Notes: generated from the letters alone by a model not told the origin. A stretch of 39,561 nt of DNA from Plesiocystis pacifica SIR-1 (GCF_000170895.1 NZ_ABCS01000088.1:1-39561); one strand, 5' to 3'; positions 1 to 8,510 are shown, numbered from the stretch's first letter. Numbers and translations: made by a program.

Positions 1-276
1 CGCCGCGACACCAAAGACGAGGCCCGCGGCCGCTGCGGGAGCCTCGGCGGCACCGAGCTGTGGGCCGCCGGGGACGTGTGCGGCTGGCTCGGGCCCGAGG
101 CCGCCGCCCGCGACGGGGCCCGGGTCGCCGAGGCCATCGCCGCCGCCCTGCGCGACGAGCCGGCGGCCGCGAGCCGACGCCTGGCCCCCGCCCATCCCCC
201 CGGACCGCCCGCCATGCGCGAGCGCCCCGTCGTCCGCGACGCCTTCGAAGATCGACCCGGAGAGCTGCAGCCATGA
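1..276 (+). CDS. FAD/NAD(P)-dependent oxidoreductase subunit, C-terminal fragment
   Basis: Only the last 91 codons lie in the window, open from base 1 to the TGA at 274-276. The stretch ELWAAGDVCGWLGPEAAA matches the C-terminal FAD-binding block of pyridine-nucleotide-disulfide-type flavoproteins (xxAAGD followed by a Gly/Ala helix). It overlaps the next gene by ATGA, and that gene is a BFD [2Fe-2S] subunit followed by a DAO-type flavoprotein. This trio matches the alpha/small/beta subunits of hydrogen cyanide synthase, D-hydroxyproline dehydrogenase, opine oxidase and related membrane-linked amine dehydrogenases. The substrate cannot be told from this fragment. The Pro/Arg-rich tail after the helix is likely peripheral. 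Confidence 0.75.
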   Translation, partial: RRDTKDEARGRCGSLGGTELWAAGDVCGWLGPEAAARDGARVAEAIAAALRDEPAAASRRLAPAHPPGPPAMRERPVVRDAFEDRPGELQP

Positions 277-617
277 GCAAGCGCGTGTTTTTGTGCCGCT
301 GTGAGGACGTGACCATGTCCGAGCTCGACCACGCCCTCGCGGCGGGGCTCGAGACCATCGAGGAGATCAAGCGCTACACCGGCTTCGGCACCGGCCCGTG
401 CCAGGGCCGGGAGTGCATGGCCACCGTCGCCTGCGAGCTGCTCCGCCGCGGCCTCGTCGAGCGCGACGCCCTGCGCCCCTTCACCGCCCGGCCGCCCGCC
501 GAGCCCGTCAGCTTCGGCGCCCTGGCGACGGTCCCCGATCCCTTCCGCGATCCGGGCCTGGCCGCGGCCAGCGACGAGTCCAGCGAGCCCAGCCAGTCCG
601 AGGGGGAGGCTCGATGA
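273..617 (+). CDS. BFD-like [2Fe-2S] small subunit of amine/amino-acid dehydrogenase
   Basis: A 114-residue protein. The start at 273 is set by the ATGA overlap with the upstream gene; the longer open frame upstream is only GC-rich read-through. The N-terminal 50 residues form a BFD-type cluster domain with C8-x-C10 and C43-x4-C48 (FLCRCEDVT and GPCQGREC), the spacing seen in HcnA and LhpF-type small subunits. The remaining 60 residues are Pro/Ser/Glu-rich and probably disordered. Its likely role is to pass electrons from the DAO-type flavin subunit towards the partner flavoprotein and the respiratory chain. Function as a complex is inferred from gene order. Confidence 0.85.
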   Translation: MSKRVFLCRCEDVTMSELDHALAAGLETIEEIKRYTGFGTGPCQGRECMATVACELLRRGLVERDALRPFTARPPAEPVSFGALATVPDPFRDPGLAAASDESSEPSQSEGEAR

Positions 618-1888
618 ACGCCGAGCACCGCCCCGCGAGCTCGCGCAGCGCCCCCGCCAAGGGCAGCATGGGCAGCGCCCGGGCTCCCCTGCCCCCCGAG
701 CTCGATCTGCTGATCATCGGCGGCGGCGTCATGGGCCTGTCGATCGCCTACAACCTGACCCGCGAGCTCGCCCGCAAGCGCAAGCGCGGCAGCCAGTCCG
801 CGCCCTTGCGCGTCGCCGTGGTCGAGCGCAGCTACCTCGTGTCCGGGGCCTCCGGGCGCAACGGCGGCGGCCTGCGCATGCAGTGGGGCGACGCCGGCAA
901 CGTCGCGCTGATGCGCGAGAGCATCGAGATCTGCCGGCGCCTGGCCCAGGAGCTCAACATCAACCTGTGGTTCCGCCAGGGCGGCTACCTGTTCCTCGCC
1001 CGGACCGAGTCCGGCGAGCGTCGCCTGCACCGCAACGTGGCCGTGCACGAGCACGTCGGCGCGCCCACGCGCCTGCTCGCCGCCCGCGAGGCCCTCGAGC
1101 TCGTCCCCCAGCTCGACGTGTCCGAGGTCCGCGTGGCCGCCTACAACCCCGAGGACGGCGTCGTGTTTCCCTGGCCGTTCGTGTGGGGCTACGCCGGCAA
1201 GGCCGTCGAGGCCGGGGTCACGATCCGCACGCACACCGCCGTCGAGGCCCTCGAGCCCAGCGAGCGCGGCGGCTACGCTGTGCGCCTGTCCAGCGGCGAG
1301 CGCGTGTGGGCGGCCCGGGTCGTCAACGCGACCGGGGCGTGGAGCGTCGGCCTCAACCACGACCTGGGGATCGAGCTGCCCAACCACCCCCACCGCCACG
1401 AGATCCTGTCGAGCGAGCCGCTCAAGCCCTTCCTCGACCCCCTCGTCGTCGACCTCGAGACGGGGCTGTACTTCTCGCAGAGCACCCGCGGCGAGATCGT
1501 CACCGGCATCACCTTGCCCGATCCCCCCGGCCAGCCGCCCGACCGCGAGGTCCGCCTGGGCTCGAGCCTGCGCTTTTTGTCCAACGTGTCCCGGGCGCTG
1601 ATCCGCGTGCTCCCGATCGCCGCGCACCTCAAGCCCCTGCGCCAATGGAGCGGGCCCTACGACCTGTCCCCCGACGGCGACGCCATGGTCGGGCCGAGCC
1701 CCGGGCACCCCGAGCTCATCCAGGTGTGCGGGTTCACGGGCCACGGCTTCATGATGGCCCCGGCGGTCGGCCGCATGGTCGCGCGCTGGCTCGCCGACGG
1801 GCAGGCTCACCCCATGCTCGAGCGCTGGGACCCCTGCCGCTTCCGCGACGGCCGGCCCGCGCGGCGCGAAGACATGATCATCGGCTAG
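614..1888 (+). CDS. DAO-family FAD-dependent amine/amino-acid oxidoreductase (HcnC/LhpB-like)
   Basis: A 424-residue protein that starts inside the previous stop (ATGA at 614-617). After a 30-residue low-complexity leader comes the Rossmann dinucleotide motif LLIIGGGVMGLSIAYNL. This is followed by the family signature SGASGRNGGGLRMQWG (FAD contact) and the C-terminal FAD loop GFTGHGFMMAPAVGR. The length fits sarcosine-oxidase-beta, HcnC and D-hydroxyproline dehydrogenase subunits (about 400). It would oxidise a secondary amine, glycine or a D-amino acid, with electrons going to the [2Fe-2S] subunit. Hydrogen cyanide synthase is one option, but the order here (alpha, BFD, beta) differs from hcnABC, so I give no symbol. 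A convergent kinase gene ends 16 bases downstream. Confidence 0.88.
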   Translation: MNAEHRPASSRSAPAKGSMGSARAPLPPELDLLIIGGGVMGLSIAYNLTRELARKRKRGSQSAPLRVAVVERSYLVSGASGRNGGGLRMQWGDAGNVALMRESIEICRRLAQELNINLWFRQGGYLFLARTESGERRLHRNVAVHEHVGAPTRLLAAREALELVPQLDVSEVRVAAYNPEDGVVFPWPFVWGYAGKAVEAGVTIRTHTAVEALEPSERGGYAVRLSSGERVWAARVVNATGAWSVGLNHDLGIELPNHPHRHEILSSEPLKPFLDPLVVDLETGLYFSQSTRGEIVTGITLPDPPGQPPDREVRLGSSLRFLSNVSRALIRVLPIAAHLKPLRQWSGPYDLSPDGDAMVGPSPGHPELIQVCGFTGHGFMMAPAVGRMVARWLADGQAHPMLERWDPCRFRDGRPARREDMIIG

Positions 1889-1904
1889 CCGAAGGACGAG
1901 GGGC

Positions 1905-4697
1905 TCAGCCTGCGTCTTCCTCCGGCGGCAGCTTCAGCTCGTCCAGGCGCGCCTGGTAGCGCAGGGCCGACTGTTCACGGCCCCGGCCGCGCTCGAGGGT
2001 CACGAGCATTTCGAGGATGTCGGCCTCGAAGGCATCCCCCATCGACGCCCCCACAGAGCGGCCCTCGTCCAGGGCGTGCTCGCAGGCGACGACTCCCTCG
2101 GCCCAGGACTGAGCCTGGACGAGCATCCGGCATCGACGCTTGTTCAAGTTCGCGCGGCTCGGGTGAGGGCCCTCGTAGAGCACGTCGTAGATGGCCAGCA
2201 CCTTCGCGTAGGCAACCCGGGCGTCGTCGTAGCGTCCGAGCACCGCGTTCGCCCAGCCGACGTTGGTCATGGCGACGGCGTACTCGACCGAGGACTCCCC
2301 CCGGTGCACGAGGAAGGTCGCCGCGGCTCGCTCGCTCCTTTCGAGCGCCTCCTCCACGCCACGCTTGGCCGTGCTCGCGATGTTCGCCAGGGTCAGCTCG
2401 ACGGACGCGACCTGGGTCGAGTCCGGACCGAACACCTGCTTGCGAATCTCCAGCGCGGACTCCAGCGCCGCCACGGCGCCGTCGACGTCATTGACTAGGC
2501 TGCGCACGTTGCCGAGGCTGGCGTAGACCGACGCGACCTTCGGGTGGGAAGGGCCGTAGAAGTTCAAGTTGCGCTCGACCGCGAGCTCGAGCACCTCCGT
2601 GGCCTCGTCAAACTTCTCGACCACGGCCAGGGCGATGCCCAGGTTGCTCATCAAGGTCAGGGTCAGCTCGTTGTCCGTGCCCAGCGCTCGCTCGGCGAGC
2701 TCGAGGCCTTGGCGATAGTGCGCGAGGGCCTCCTCGTACTTCCCGTCGCCGTAGAGCAGCGAGCCCATGGCGCTCTCGAAGCGCGCGGTGAGCTCGGGGG
2801 GCTCGCCCGCCCGGGCCAGCGCCCCCTCTGCCGCGAGCGCCCAGGCCCTGCCCTCGCTCCGTCGGTTTTGCTTGTGCCCGACGTAGTGGATCATCCGCGC
2901 CCAGAGCTTGGCCTCGTGGCGCGCATCCCCGCGCTTGGCCGCGAGCACCACCGCTTCGCGCAAGCTCGCCTCGGCGCCGTCGGGGTCGTTGGTCTCCGCC
3001 TGACTCTGGGCCAGGTCGTAGAGCCCGCGGACCAAGGTCGACTCGTGCTCCAGCTCCCGGGCGTTGGCGACGACGGCCTTGGCCAGGGGCAAGCTCGTGT
3101 CGAACTTGCCCAGGGCCGCGAGGGCCTGCGCGCGGTCGAGGTCGGCGTCCATCGCCTCGAGCAGCTCACGCTGCTCGGGGGTGAGGTCTAGGTCCTCGCT
3201 GGTCTGCGAGGCGGTGACCGTCGCGCAGTCGTCCGGATCGGGCAGGTCGTGGGCCACGCCGACAGAGCCCTCGACGATCTGATCGTCGGCCTCCGAGAAC
3301 AGCTCGACGAGGGCCTCGAAGTCCTGCAAGCGCTGGTCGAGGCAGCGCATGCGCTCCTCCGCGAGCATGGCCTGCTGCTCGCCGCCCACGGCCTGGGCGT
3401 GCTGGCAAATCTCGACGCTCTGCTGCTCCCAGCCCTCGGACCAGTGGTTGAAGAAGCGAATCACGCGATCGGCCGCGTCCGCGGCGAAGGGCTTGCTCGA
3501 GCGCCCGAAGGCGGCCCGCAGCGCCTCGCGCTGCTGATCGCCCCAGCGCTCGTGGATCTTCGCGCCGACGTCCTCGCACATGTCGGCGGGCTCCTCGATC
3601 ACGCTCCCGCCGAGGAGCCAACCGAGCACCCCCGCCGTCACCCCGATGATGCCCACGGCCCCGGCCCCGGCCCGCCACAGGCGGCGGATGGGATCGCGCT
3701 GCAGCGCCGAGAGCAGGGCCTCCATGGACGGCCAGCGCTCCGAGGGGTGCGGGTTCAGGCCCCGGGCGAGGACCTTGTGCACCCAGCTGGGCACGTGCCG
3801 CGCCGGACCCTCCTTGGGCGGCGGACGCAGCCGCCCCTCGGTCATCTTGGTCAGCTGATCGCGACGATCCGTGCCCTCGAAGGGCAGCCGGCCATAGAGC
3901 GCCTCGTAGAGGCTCACGCAAAAGGAGTACTGATCGGTGAAGGGGCCCACGCGCAGGCCCATGTGCTGCTCGGGGGCCATGTAGGCCGGCGTCCCGACCA
4001 TGCGCCCGGCCACGGTCAGGTCGCGCGAGGCGCTGGACTGGATCTCGGAGATCAGCGCGTCCTCGCTGGTCGCGTCGCTCATGTCGCCCAGCGGCTTTTG
4101 GTTGCGCAGCACCTCGAGCTCGAGCCGCTCCGCCCGCTCGCCCTTGGTCCGCTCCTTGGCGACGCCAAAGTCGGCCACGCGCACGTCCCCGTCGTTGCTG
4201 AGCAGGATGTTCGCCGGCTTGAAGTCGCGGTGGATGATGCCGGCGGTGTGGGCAGCCGCGAGGCCCTCGCCCGCGGGGATGAACTTGGCCAGGACCTCCT
4301 CCCAGCTGCGCTGGCCGTCCTTGACCCAATCGCGCAAGTTCGTGCCCTCGACGAACTCCATCGCGATGTAGACCTGCCCCTCGTAGACGTCGACGTCGTG
4401 GACCGTGACGACGTTGGGGTGGCTCAGGCGGGCGAGGGCCTGGGCCTCGCGAAACAAGCGGTTGCGCCCGGCCGTAGACGCCTCACCCGTCGACGCCGTG
4501 CGCAGCAGCTTGAGCGCGATCTTGCGATCGAGCTTCGGATCGTAGGCCGCGCACACGAGCCCCATCCCGCCCATCCCGATGGAGTCGAGGATGACGTAAC
4601 GACCGATCGTCGAGAGCCGCCGAGGCTCGCCAGCCTCGGTCTCGAAATCGGCGATGGTGGCCGCCGGCGCCGGCTCCTCGAGTGGTTCGGAGGCCAT
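1905..4697 (-). CDS. Membrane Ser/Thr protein kinase with C-terminal TPR repeats
   Basis: A 930-residue Hanks-type kinase. Visible motifs: Gly loop GMGGMG (41-46), ATP lysine K63 in IALKLLR, catalytic loop HRDFKPAN (H156, D158), DFG at 177-179, and GTPAYMAPE (235-243). One membrane helix lies near 342-364, so the kinase is cytoplasmic. The part beyond the helix (about 365-930) holds a Cys-containing region and then TPR-like helix pairs with NLG/LG-xY repeats, resembling the bacterial family of kinases with tetratricopeptide tails. The segment between DFG and APE is about 62 residues, far longer than the usual 20-35, with an acidic Ser/Thr-rich insert (181-230). A TACAAT -10-like hexamer lies 15 bases upstream of the ATG. 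Substrate unknown. Confidence 0.93.
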   Translation of the reverse strand: MASEPLEEPAPAATIADFETEAGEPRRLSTIGRYVILDSIGMGGMGLVCAAYDPKLDRKIALKLLRTASTGEASTAGRNRLFREAQALARLSHPNVVTVHDVDVYEGQVYIAMEFVEGTNLRDWVKDGQRSWEEVLAKFIPAGEGLAAAHTAGIIHRDFKPANILLSNDGDVRVADFGVAKERTKGERAERLELEVLRNQKPLGDMSDATSEDALISEIQSSASRDLTVAGRMVGTPAYMAPEQHMGLRVGPFTDQYSFCVSLYEALYGRLPFEGTDRRDQLTKMTEGRLRPPPKEGPARHVPSWVHKVLARGLNPHPSERWPSMEALLSALQRDPIRRLWRAGAGAVGIIGVTAGVLGWLLGGSVIEEPADMCEDVGAKIHERWGDQQREALRAAFGRSSKPFAADAADRVIRFFNHWSEGWEQQSVEICQHAQAVGGEQQAMLAEERMRCLDQRLQDFEALVELFSEADDQIVEGSVGVAHDLPDPDDCATVTASQTSEDLDLTPEQRELLEAMDADLDRAQALAALGKFDTSLPLAKAVVANARELEHESTLVRGLYDLAQSQAETNDPDGAEASLREAVVLAAKRGDARHEAKLWARMIHYVGHKQNRRSEGRAWALAAEGALARAGEPPELTARFESAMGSLLYGDGKYEEALAHYRQGLELAERALGTDNELTLTLMSNLGIALAVVEKFDEATEVLELAVERNLNFYGPSHPKVASVYASLGNVRSLVNDVDGAVAALESALEIRKQVFGPDSTQVASVELTLANIASTAKRGVEEALERSERAAATFLVHRGESSVEYAVAMTNVGWANAVLGRYDDARVAYAKVLAIYDVLYEGPHPSRANLNKRRCRMLVQAQSWAEGVVACEHALDEGRSVGASMGDAFEADILEMLVTLERGRGREQSALRYQARLDELKLPPEEDAG

Positions 4698-4712
4698 GTG
4701 GACCTGGGTGGG

Positions 4713-4718
4713 ATTGTA
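4713..4718 (-). promoter_or_regulatory. Possible -10 box of the kinase gene
   Basis: Reading leftwards, TACAAT ends 15 bases before the ATG at 4697, inside an AT-richer stretch (4698-5000) that separates the divergent kinase and lipoprotein genes. A TTCCAC 16 bases further upstream could serve as a weak -35. Confidence 0.4.
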
Positions 4719-4937
4719 GCTCCGACCAGGCTCCGTGGAATCGTTCGTGATTCAACCATGGCAAACACGCGAAAGTAATTTTTCACATTCTAAAACTATG
4801 ACCAGCGATGAACTCACCAGTGGCCTTTAATCTCTTCGCTCGATTCCGAACAGCCGCGAAATACACGCACTAGTGCCCAAGTACAGCGATACTGGAAAGT
4901 CCCGTGGGATTGTCGGAGAGCAGACATAATTTTCAGT

Positions 4938-4967
4938 TTGCATTTTTAGTGTATGCCAGATTATAGT
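4938..4967 (+). promoter_or_regulatory. Sigma-70-like promoter of the 5001 lipoprotein
   Basis: TTGCAT (4938-4943) and TATAGT (4962-4967) are separated by 18 bases in an unusually AT-rich island. Transcription would begin near 4974, giving a short leader before the ATG at 5001. This is the best two-element promoter in the window. Confidence 0.6.
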
Positions 4968-5000
4968 TGTCCCAACGGGCAATCTCGAAAGACCTCTCCG

Positions 5001-5576
5001 ATGCGCCGCTCTCTCCTCGCTCTTTCTCTCCTCCCGGTCCTCTCCTTCGCCCCCGCCTGCGATACGGGCGATGACGACGCCACTTCTGATGAAGCCTTCC
5101 GCACCGGCGCCGACGTCAACATGCAGCTGACCGAGTCCGGTGAGGGTGGGGACAACGGCACGGTCATCTGGGACATCCAGGAGGCCGGCGTCTACGCGGG
5201 CGAGGCCAGCGAGGGCAACCAAATCATGGAGCTCGTCGGCAACGAGATCTACGCCAACGGCGAGCTCACCTGCACCGTCGAGAACGCCTACCTCAACGGG
5301 CGCGTCGTGATGGGCGCTGGCGACGAGGTCCTGTTCACCGTCTACGAGAACGAGGTCTACCTCGGCGAAATCGACGCCAAGCGCCTCGGGCCCAAGACCA
5401 AGCGCCGCTTCGCCGACCAGCTGCTCCTGACCTTCGACGGCTCCGACGTGCACTGGGGCCACTACGCCGGCGAGTTCCTCTCGGCCAACGCCGACCTCGA
5501 GAGCGCCAGCGACGGTCGCAAGCTGCTCATCGCGGCCCTGGTCGAGGGCCACTGCGGCAGCAAAGGCCTGCCCTGA
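5001..5576 (+). CDS. Predicted lipoprotein of unknown function
   Basis: A 191-residue protein. The start at 5001 places a short positively charged n-region and hydrophobic core before the lipobox SFAPAC (C20), followed by an acidic DTGDDD stretch. An upstream in-frame ATG at 4953 would put a hydrophilic leader ahead of the signal peptide and is less likely. The mature part reads as repeated short beta strands with Gly/Asn turns (NGTVIWDI, GVYAGEA, NEIYANGELTC, GDEVLFTVYENEVYLGEI), with conserved-looking Cys at the centre and near the C-terminus. It has its own promoter and a strong downstream hairpin, so it is probably monocistronic. No family recognised. Confidence 0.82.
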   Translation: MRRSLLALSLLPVLSFAPACDTGDDDATSDEAFRTGADVNMQLTESGEGGDNGTVIWDIQEAGVYAGEASEGNQIMELVGNEIYANGELTCTVENAYLNGRVVMGAGDEVLFTVYENEVYLGEIDAKRLGPKTKRRFADQLLLTFDGSDVHWGHYAGEFLSANADLESASDGRKLLIAALVEGHCGSKGLP

Positions 5577-5612
5577 GTTTCACCACCACGAGTCCTGGAG
5601 AGCGGGAGCGAG

Positions 5613-5650
5613 ACAGCCCCAAGGTTGACGCGGGTCAGCCTTGGGGCTGT
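5613..5650. terminator. Bidirectional intrinsic terminator hairpin
   Basis: ACAGCCCCAAGG (5613-5624) pairs perfectly with CCTTGGGGCTGT (5639-5650) around a 14-base loop, followed by TCTCAATTT. It lies between two convergent genes and can serve both. Confidence 0.75.
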
Positions 5651-5652
5651 TC

Positions 5653-6456
5653 TCAATTTGGCTCTTGAAGCCCGCGCTCTTCGGCGTACATGCGCAAGAT
5701 GAAGCGCCCCGCCGGTCGCTCGCGCAGCTGCGTGGCCAGCTCGCGCAGCGCGTCGGGGAGCGCATCGAGGGGGGGCAGCCAGGCCCCGTAGCCCTCGTCC
5801 TCGCCCACGACCAGGGCCACCCCGCCCAAGGCGGCGAAGCACAGGTCCGCGGCTGAAAAAGCGTCGCCGCACAGGTAAGGGCGACCGTCGGCCAGGCGCG
5901 CGTCGACGGCATCGAATTCGGTCAAGACGCGCTCTCGGGCTCGAGCGGCGCGCTGCGGCTGGATGCCCAGTCGCTGGCGCAGCACGGCGGAGATGGGCGC
6001 GCGCGCGGCCGCGAACAGCTTGGCCTGCGACGGCCCGACGTTGTTGCGGGCCATCGCCCGCATCAGCTCGGGATCGGGCAACAGGTAGAAGTAGGCGAGG
6101 CGCCGAGTATCGTCGCCAAAGCGACCGCTGTAGTGCGCCGCGAGCTCCCGGGCTTCATCCGAGCGCGCCAGGGTGCCCGGGGCGACCGTCGCGCGCGCGT
6201 GCTGGTCGACGAACTCGACGATCGCCGCCGAGTCGCGCAGGACCGCGTCGCCGGTGAGCAGCACCGGCGTCGACGCCCGGGTCGACTGGGGATCGGGGGA
6301 GCCGAGCCCCCGCAGCCCCAGGGCCCGGACCACGGGGCCAAAGTGGAGCACCGGCATGGTCCGGCGCTCGACGTAGGGCGAGCCCGTGCGCCCGAGCATC
6401 CACCGGGCCTTCTCGCAGTAGTGCGAGAAGGCGATGGTGATCAGCGTCCAGCTCAC
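5653..6456 (-). CDS. Glutathione S-transferase-like protein
   Basis: A 267-residue protein with a GTG start at 6456, which overlaps the TGA of the upstream gene (GTGA), so the two are translationally coupled. The N-terminus, LITIAFSHYCEKARWMLGRTG, is a thioredoxin-fold GST N-domain with Ser and Cys at the usual glutathione-contact positions. It is followed by TPVLLTGDAVLRDSAAIVEFVD, the cis-Pro and Asp/Ser (DSxAI) glutathione-binding block. The C-terminal helical domain includes RPYLCGDAFSAADLCFAA, the GST N-capping/hydrophobic staple motif. Substrate unknown. The gene ends at the 5613-5650 hairpin. Confidence 0.85.
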   Translation of the reverse strand: MSWTLITIAFSHYCEKARWMLGRTGSPYVERRTMPVLHFGPVVRALGLRGLGSPDPQSTRASTPVLLTGDAVLRDSAAIVEFVDQHARATVAPGTLARSDEARELAAHYSGRFGDDTRRLAYFYLLPDPELMRAMARNNVGPSQAKLFAAARAPISAVLRQRLGIQPQRAARARERVLTEFDAVDARLADGRPYLCGDAFSAADLCFAALGGVALVVGEDEGYGAWLPPLDALPDALRELATQLRERPAGRFILRMYAEERGLQEPN

Positions 6457-7280
6457 GGCTCCACCAGGCGCAGGACCAAACCCGCGACGCCCTCGGCCAG
6501 GGCCTCGTAGTCCCCGTCCTTGGCGTAGGGGATGTGCAGGAAGTAGGCGGCGCGCAGGGGATCGTCGGCCCCGCCCTCGGCCAGGGCCGAGAGCGCGCTG
6601 AAGTGGGTCTCGTTGCACAGGTAGGCGTTGTCCTCCCGGGCCTTTGCGACCACGACCTCGTAGCCCGCCACGCGCTCACCCTCGAGCGCCTGCACGCGAG
6701 CCGCGACGGCCTGCGGAGCCGCCAAGACCCGATCGGCTTCGCCACGGATCGCCTCGGCCCGCTCGACCCCGGCCGCGTCCTTGCCCTGGCGCAGGTCGTA
6801 GGCGCCGGCCTCGAGCTGGAGGGCGTCGAAGCGATCGTAGACCCCGAGGCCGAGGTTGACGATGACCTCGTAGCGGTCGCTGGGCACCTCGGCGAACACG
6901 CCCCAGGTCACCGGCATGGTCGCAAAGGTCCACTCGATCTCGGGCTGCGCGGCGCGCAACCGGGCGACGAGTGGACCGTCGAAGCTGTCCGCCCCGCTGG
7001 GCTCGGTCTGGGTCTCGTCGCCCAGGAGTAGCCGGCAGCTGGGGTTGTCGCGGCAGCGCCACAGCTGGGGCGGATCGCCGAGCTCCCGCCAATCGTTGAA
7101 GCCCGTGACGAGCACGCGCACGGGCGCCTGGCTCGGCGCCTCGGCCTTCTTGGCGGGGCCAACCTCCGGCGTCTCGGGAGCGCTGCGCACGTCGGCCTCA
7201 GATTCCCCGCTCACCGCACACCCCAGCGCGAGGGAGGTGAGCAGAGCGGGCAAGCCGAGGCGGAGAAGATGCGTCGACAC
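6453..7280 (-). CDS. Lipoprotein with pyroglutamyl-peptidase I (C15)-like domain
   Basis: A 275-residue protein with a GTG start at 7280, supported by a TACCAT box 6 bases upstream. A signal peptide ends in the lipobox LALGC (C21), then comes a 30-residue linker and a C15-like fold starting VRVLVTGFNDW. The family catalytic triad can be placed: E157 in LQLEAGAYDLR, C222 in NAYLCNETHF, H249 in YFLHIPY. Cytoplasmic pyroglutamyl peptidases are about 215 residues and have no signal, so an exported, lipid-anchored version is unusual. It would remove N-terminal pyroglutamate from peptides in the periplasm or at the outer membrane. Activity is inferred; the segment WRCRDNPSCRLLL (74-86), with two Cys, looks like an insertion. 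Confidence 0.8.
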   Translation of the reverse strand: MSTHLLRLGLPALLTSLALGCAVSGESEADVRSAPETPEVGPAKKAEAPSQAPVRVLVTGFNDWRELGDPPQLWRCRDNPSCRLLLGDETQTEPSGADSFDGPLVARLRAAQPEIEWTFATMPVTWGVFAEVPSDRYEVIVNLGLGVYDRFDALQLEAGAYDLRQGKDAAGVERAEAIRGEADRVLAAPQAVAARVQALEGERVAGYEVVVAKAREDNAYLCNETHFSALSALAEGGADDPLRAAYFLHIPYAKDGDYEALAEGVAGLVLRLVEP

Positions 7281-7286
7281 CGGGCC

Positions 7287-7292
7287 ATGGTA
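7287..7292 (-). promoter_or_regulatory. Start-proximal TANNNT box (TACCAT, TGG-extended)
   Basis: TACCAT ends 6 bases before the GTG at 7280 and is preceded by TGG, as in an extended -10. It supports a leaderless transcript and the GTG start. Confidence 0.45.
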
Positions 7293-7319
7293 CCAGGCCC
7301 AGTCCCAGGCCCCGGCGGC

Positions 7320-8510
7320 TCAGGCGTTCGCGTAGGCGGCCGCCGCAGCCGCCACGCCACGCCCAGCGCCCGCGCCCTCCGCCGCGCCCGCGAGCACCTC
7401 GTCGAGGGCCGCGAGGCACAGCATGACGTTGGTCTTGGTGCACGCCGCTCCCATCAGCCCGATGCGCCACACCTGCCCCGCGAGGTCGCCGAGGCCTCCG
7501 CCGACCTCGAGGCCGTACTCGTCGAGCAAGCGCCTCCGCGTCGCGCCGTCGTCGAGACCCGCGGGCAGGCTGACCACGTTGAGCTGGGGCAGGCGATGCG
7601 CCGCCGCGACCCGCAGCGCGAGCCCCATCGCCTCGAGCCCCGCGGCCAGCGCCTCGTGGTGTCGACGATGCCGGGCCCAAGCTGCCTCGAGGCCCTCCTC
7701 GGCGAGCATGCGCAGCGCCTCGTGGAGCCCATAGATGGCGTTGACCGGCGCCGTGTGGTGGTAGGCCCGCTTGGCCCCGCTGCCCCAGTAGCCCATCACC
7801 AAGGACAGATCGAGGAACCAGCTCTGGACCGGCACCTTCCGCGCCCGGACCCGCTCGACCGCCCGCTCGGAGAAGCTCAGGGGCGACAGCCCCGGCGCGC
7901 AAGACAGGCACTTTTGCGAGCCCGAGTACACGGCGTCGAGCTCCCACGCGTCGACCTCGAGCGGCACCCCGCCGAGCGAGGTCACGGCATCGACGACGAC
8001 CAGACAATCGTGGGCATGGGCGATGCGGGCGAGCTCCTGCGCGTCGCTGAGCGCCCCCGTCGACGTCTCGGCATGGACAAAGGCGACCACCCGCGCGTCG
8101 GGGTTGGCCCGCAGCGCCTCCTCGAGCTTGTTGGGATCGACCGGCTCCCCCCACGGATCATCCACGGCCACCGCCTTGCCCCCCGCCCGCTCGACGATCG
8201 CGTGCATGCGCCCGCCAAACACCCCGTTGCGGCACACCACGACCGTATCCCCCGGCTCCACGAGGTTGACCAGGCAAGCCTCCATGCCCGCCGACCCCGG
8301 AGCCGAGAGCGGAAAGGTCAGCGCATTGCTCGTCCGCATGGCGTACTGCAGCTGCCCCTTGACCTGGTCCATCAACCCAACAAAAGCCGGATCGAGATGC
8401 CCAACCGTCGGCTTGGCCATGGCCGCGAGCACCCGCGGATGAATGTCGCTGGGCCCAGGACCCATGAGGACGCGCAAGGGGGCTTCAAAGGCAGTGTCGA
8501 GCTCGCTCAT
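7320..8510 (-). CDS. Class V aminotransferase, alanine/serine-glyoxylate type
   Basis: A 396-residue PLP enzyme. MGPGPSDIHPRVLAAM at the N-terminus is typical of alanine-glyoxylate/serine-glyoxylate aminotransferases. VVVDAVTSLGG (D174) contacts the PLP ring nitrogen, and SGSQKCLSCAPGLSPLSF holds the PLP lysine K200. The C-terminal domain contains WRIGLMG, where the family arginine binds the substrate carboxylate. It interconverts glyoxylate and glycine with alanine, serine or a similar donor. Residues 378-396 are an Ala/Gly-rich tail. It lies between the repeat cluster and the PGP/GST pair on the same strand. It may connect with the glycine or amine dehydrogenase encoded at 1-1888, but this is only inference. 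Confidence 0.93.
   Translation of the reverse strand: MSELDTAFEAPLRVLMGPGPSDIHPRVLAAMAKPTVGHLDPAFVGLMDQVKGQLQYAMRTSNALTFPLSAPGSAGMEACLVNLVEPGDTVVVCRNGVFGGRMHAIVERAGGKAVAVDDPWGEPVDPNKLEEALRANPDARVVAFVHAETSTGALSDAQELARIAHAHDCLVVVDAVTSLGGVPLEVDAWELDAVYSGSQKCLSCAPGLSPLSFSERAVERVRARKVPVQSWFLDLSLVMGYWGSGAKRAYHHTAPVNAIYGLHEALRMLAEEGLEAAWARHRRHHEALAAGLEAMGLALRVAAAHRLPQLNVVSLPAGLDDGATRRRLLDEYGLEVGGGLGDLAGQVWRIGLMGAACTKTNVMLCLAALDEVLAGAAEGAGAGRGVAAAAAAYANA

Noticed and set aside
273..1888. Naming the operon hcnABC
   Set aside because: Gene order and truncation of the first subunit leave other amine dehydrogenases equally likely.
3249..4778. 509-codon plus-strand open frame opposite the kinase
   Set aside because: Antisense to well-formed kinase motifs, with no domain signature.
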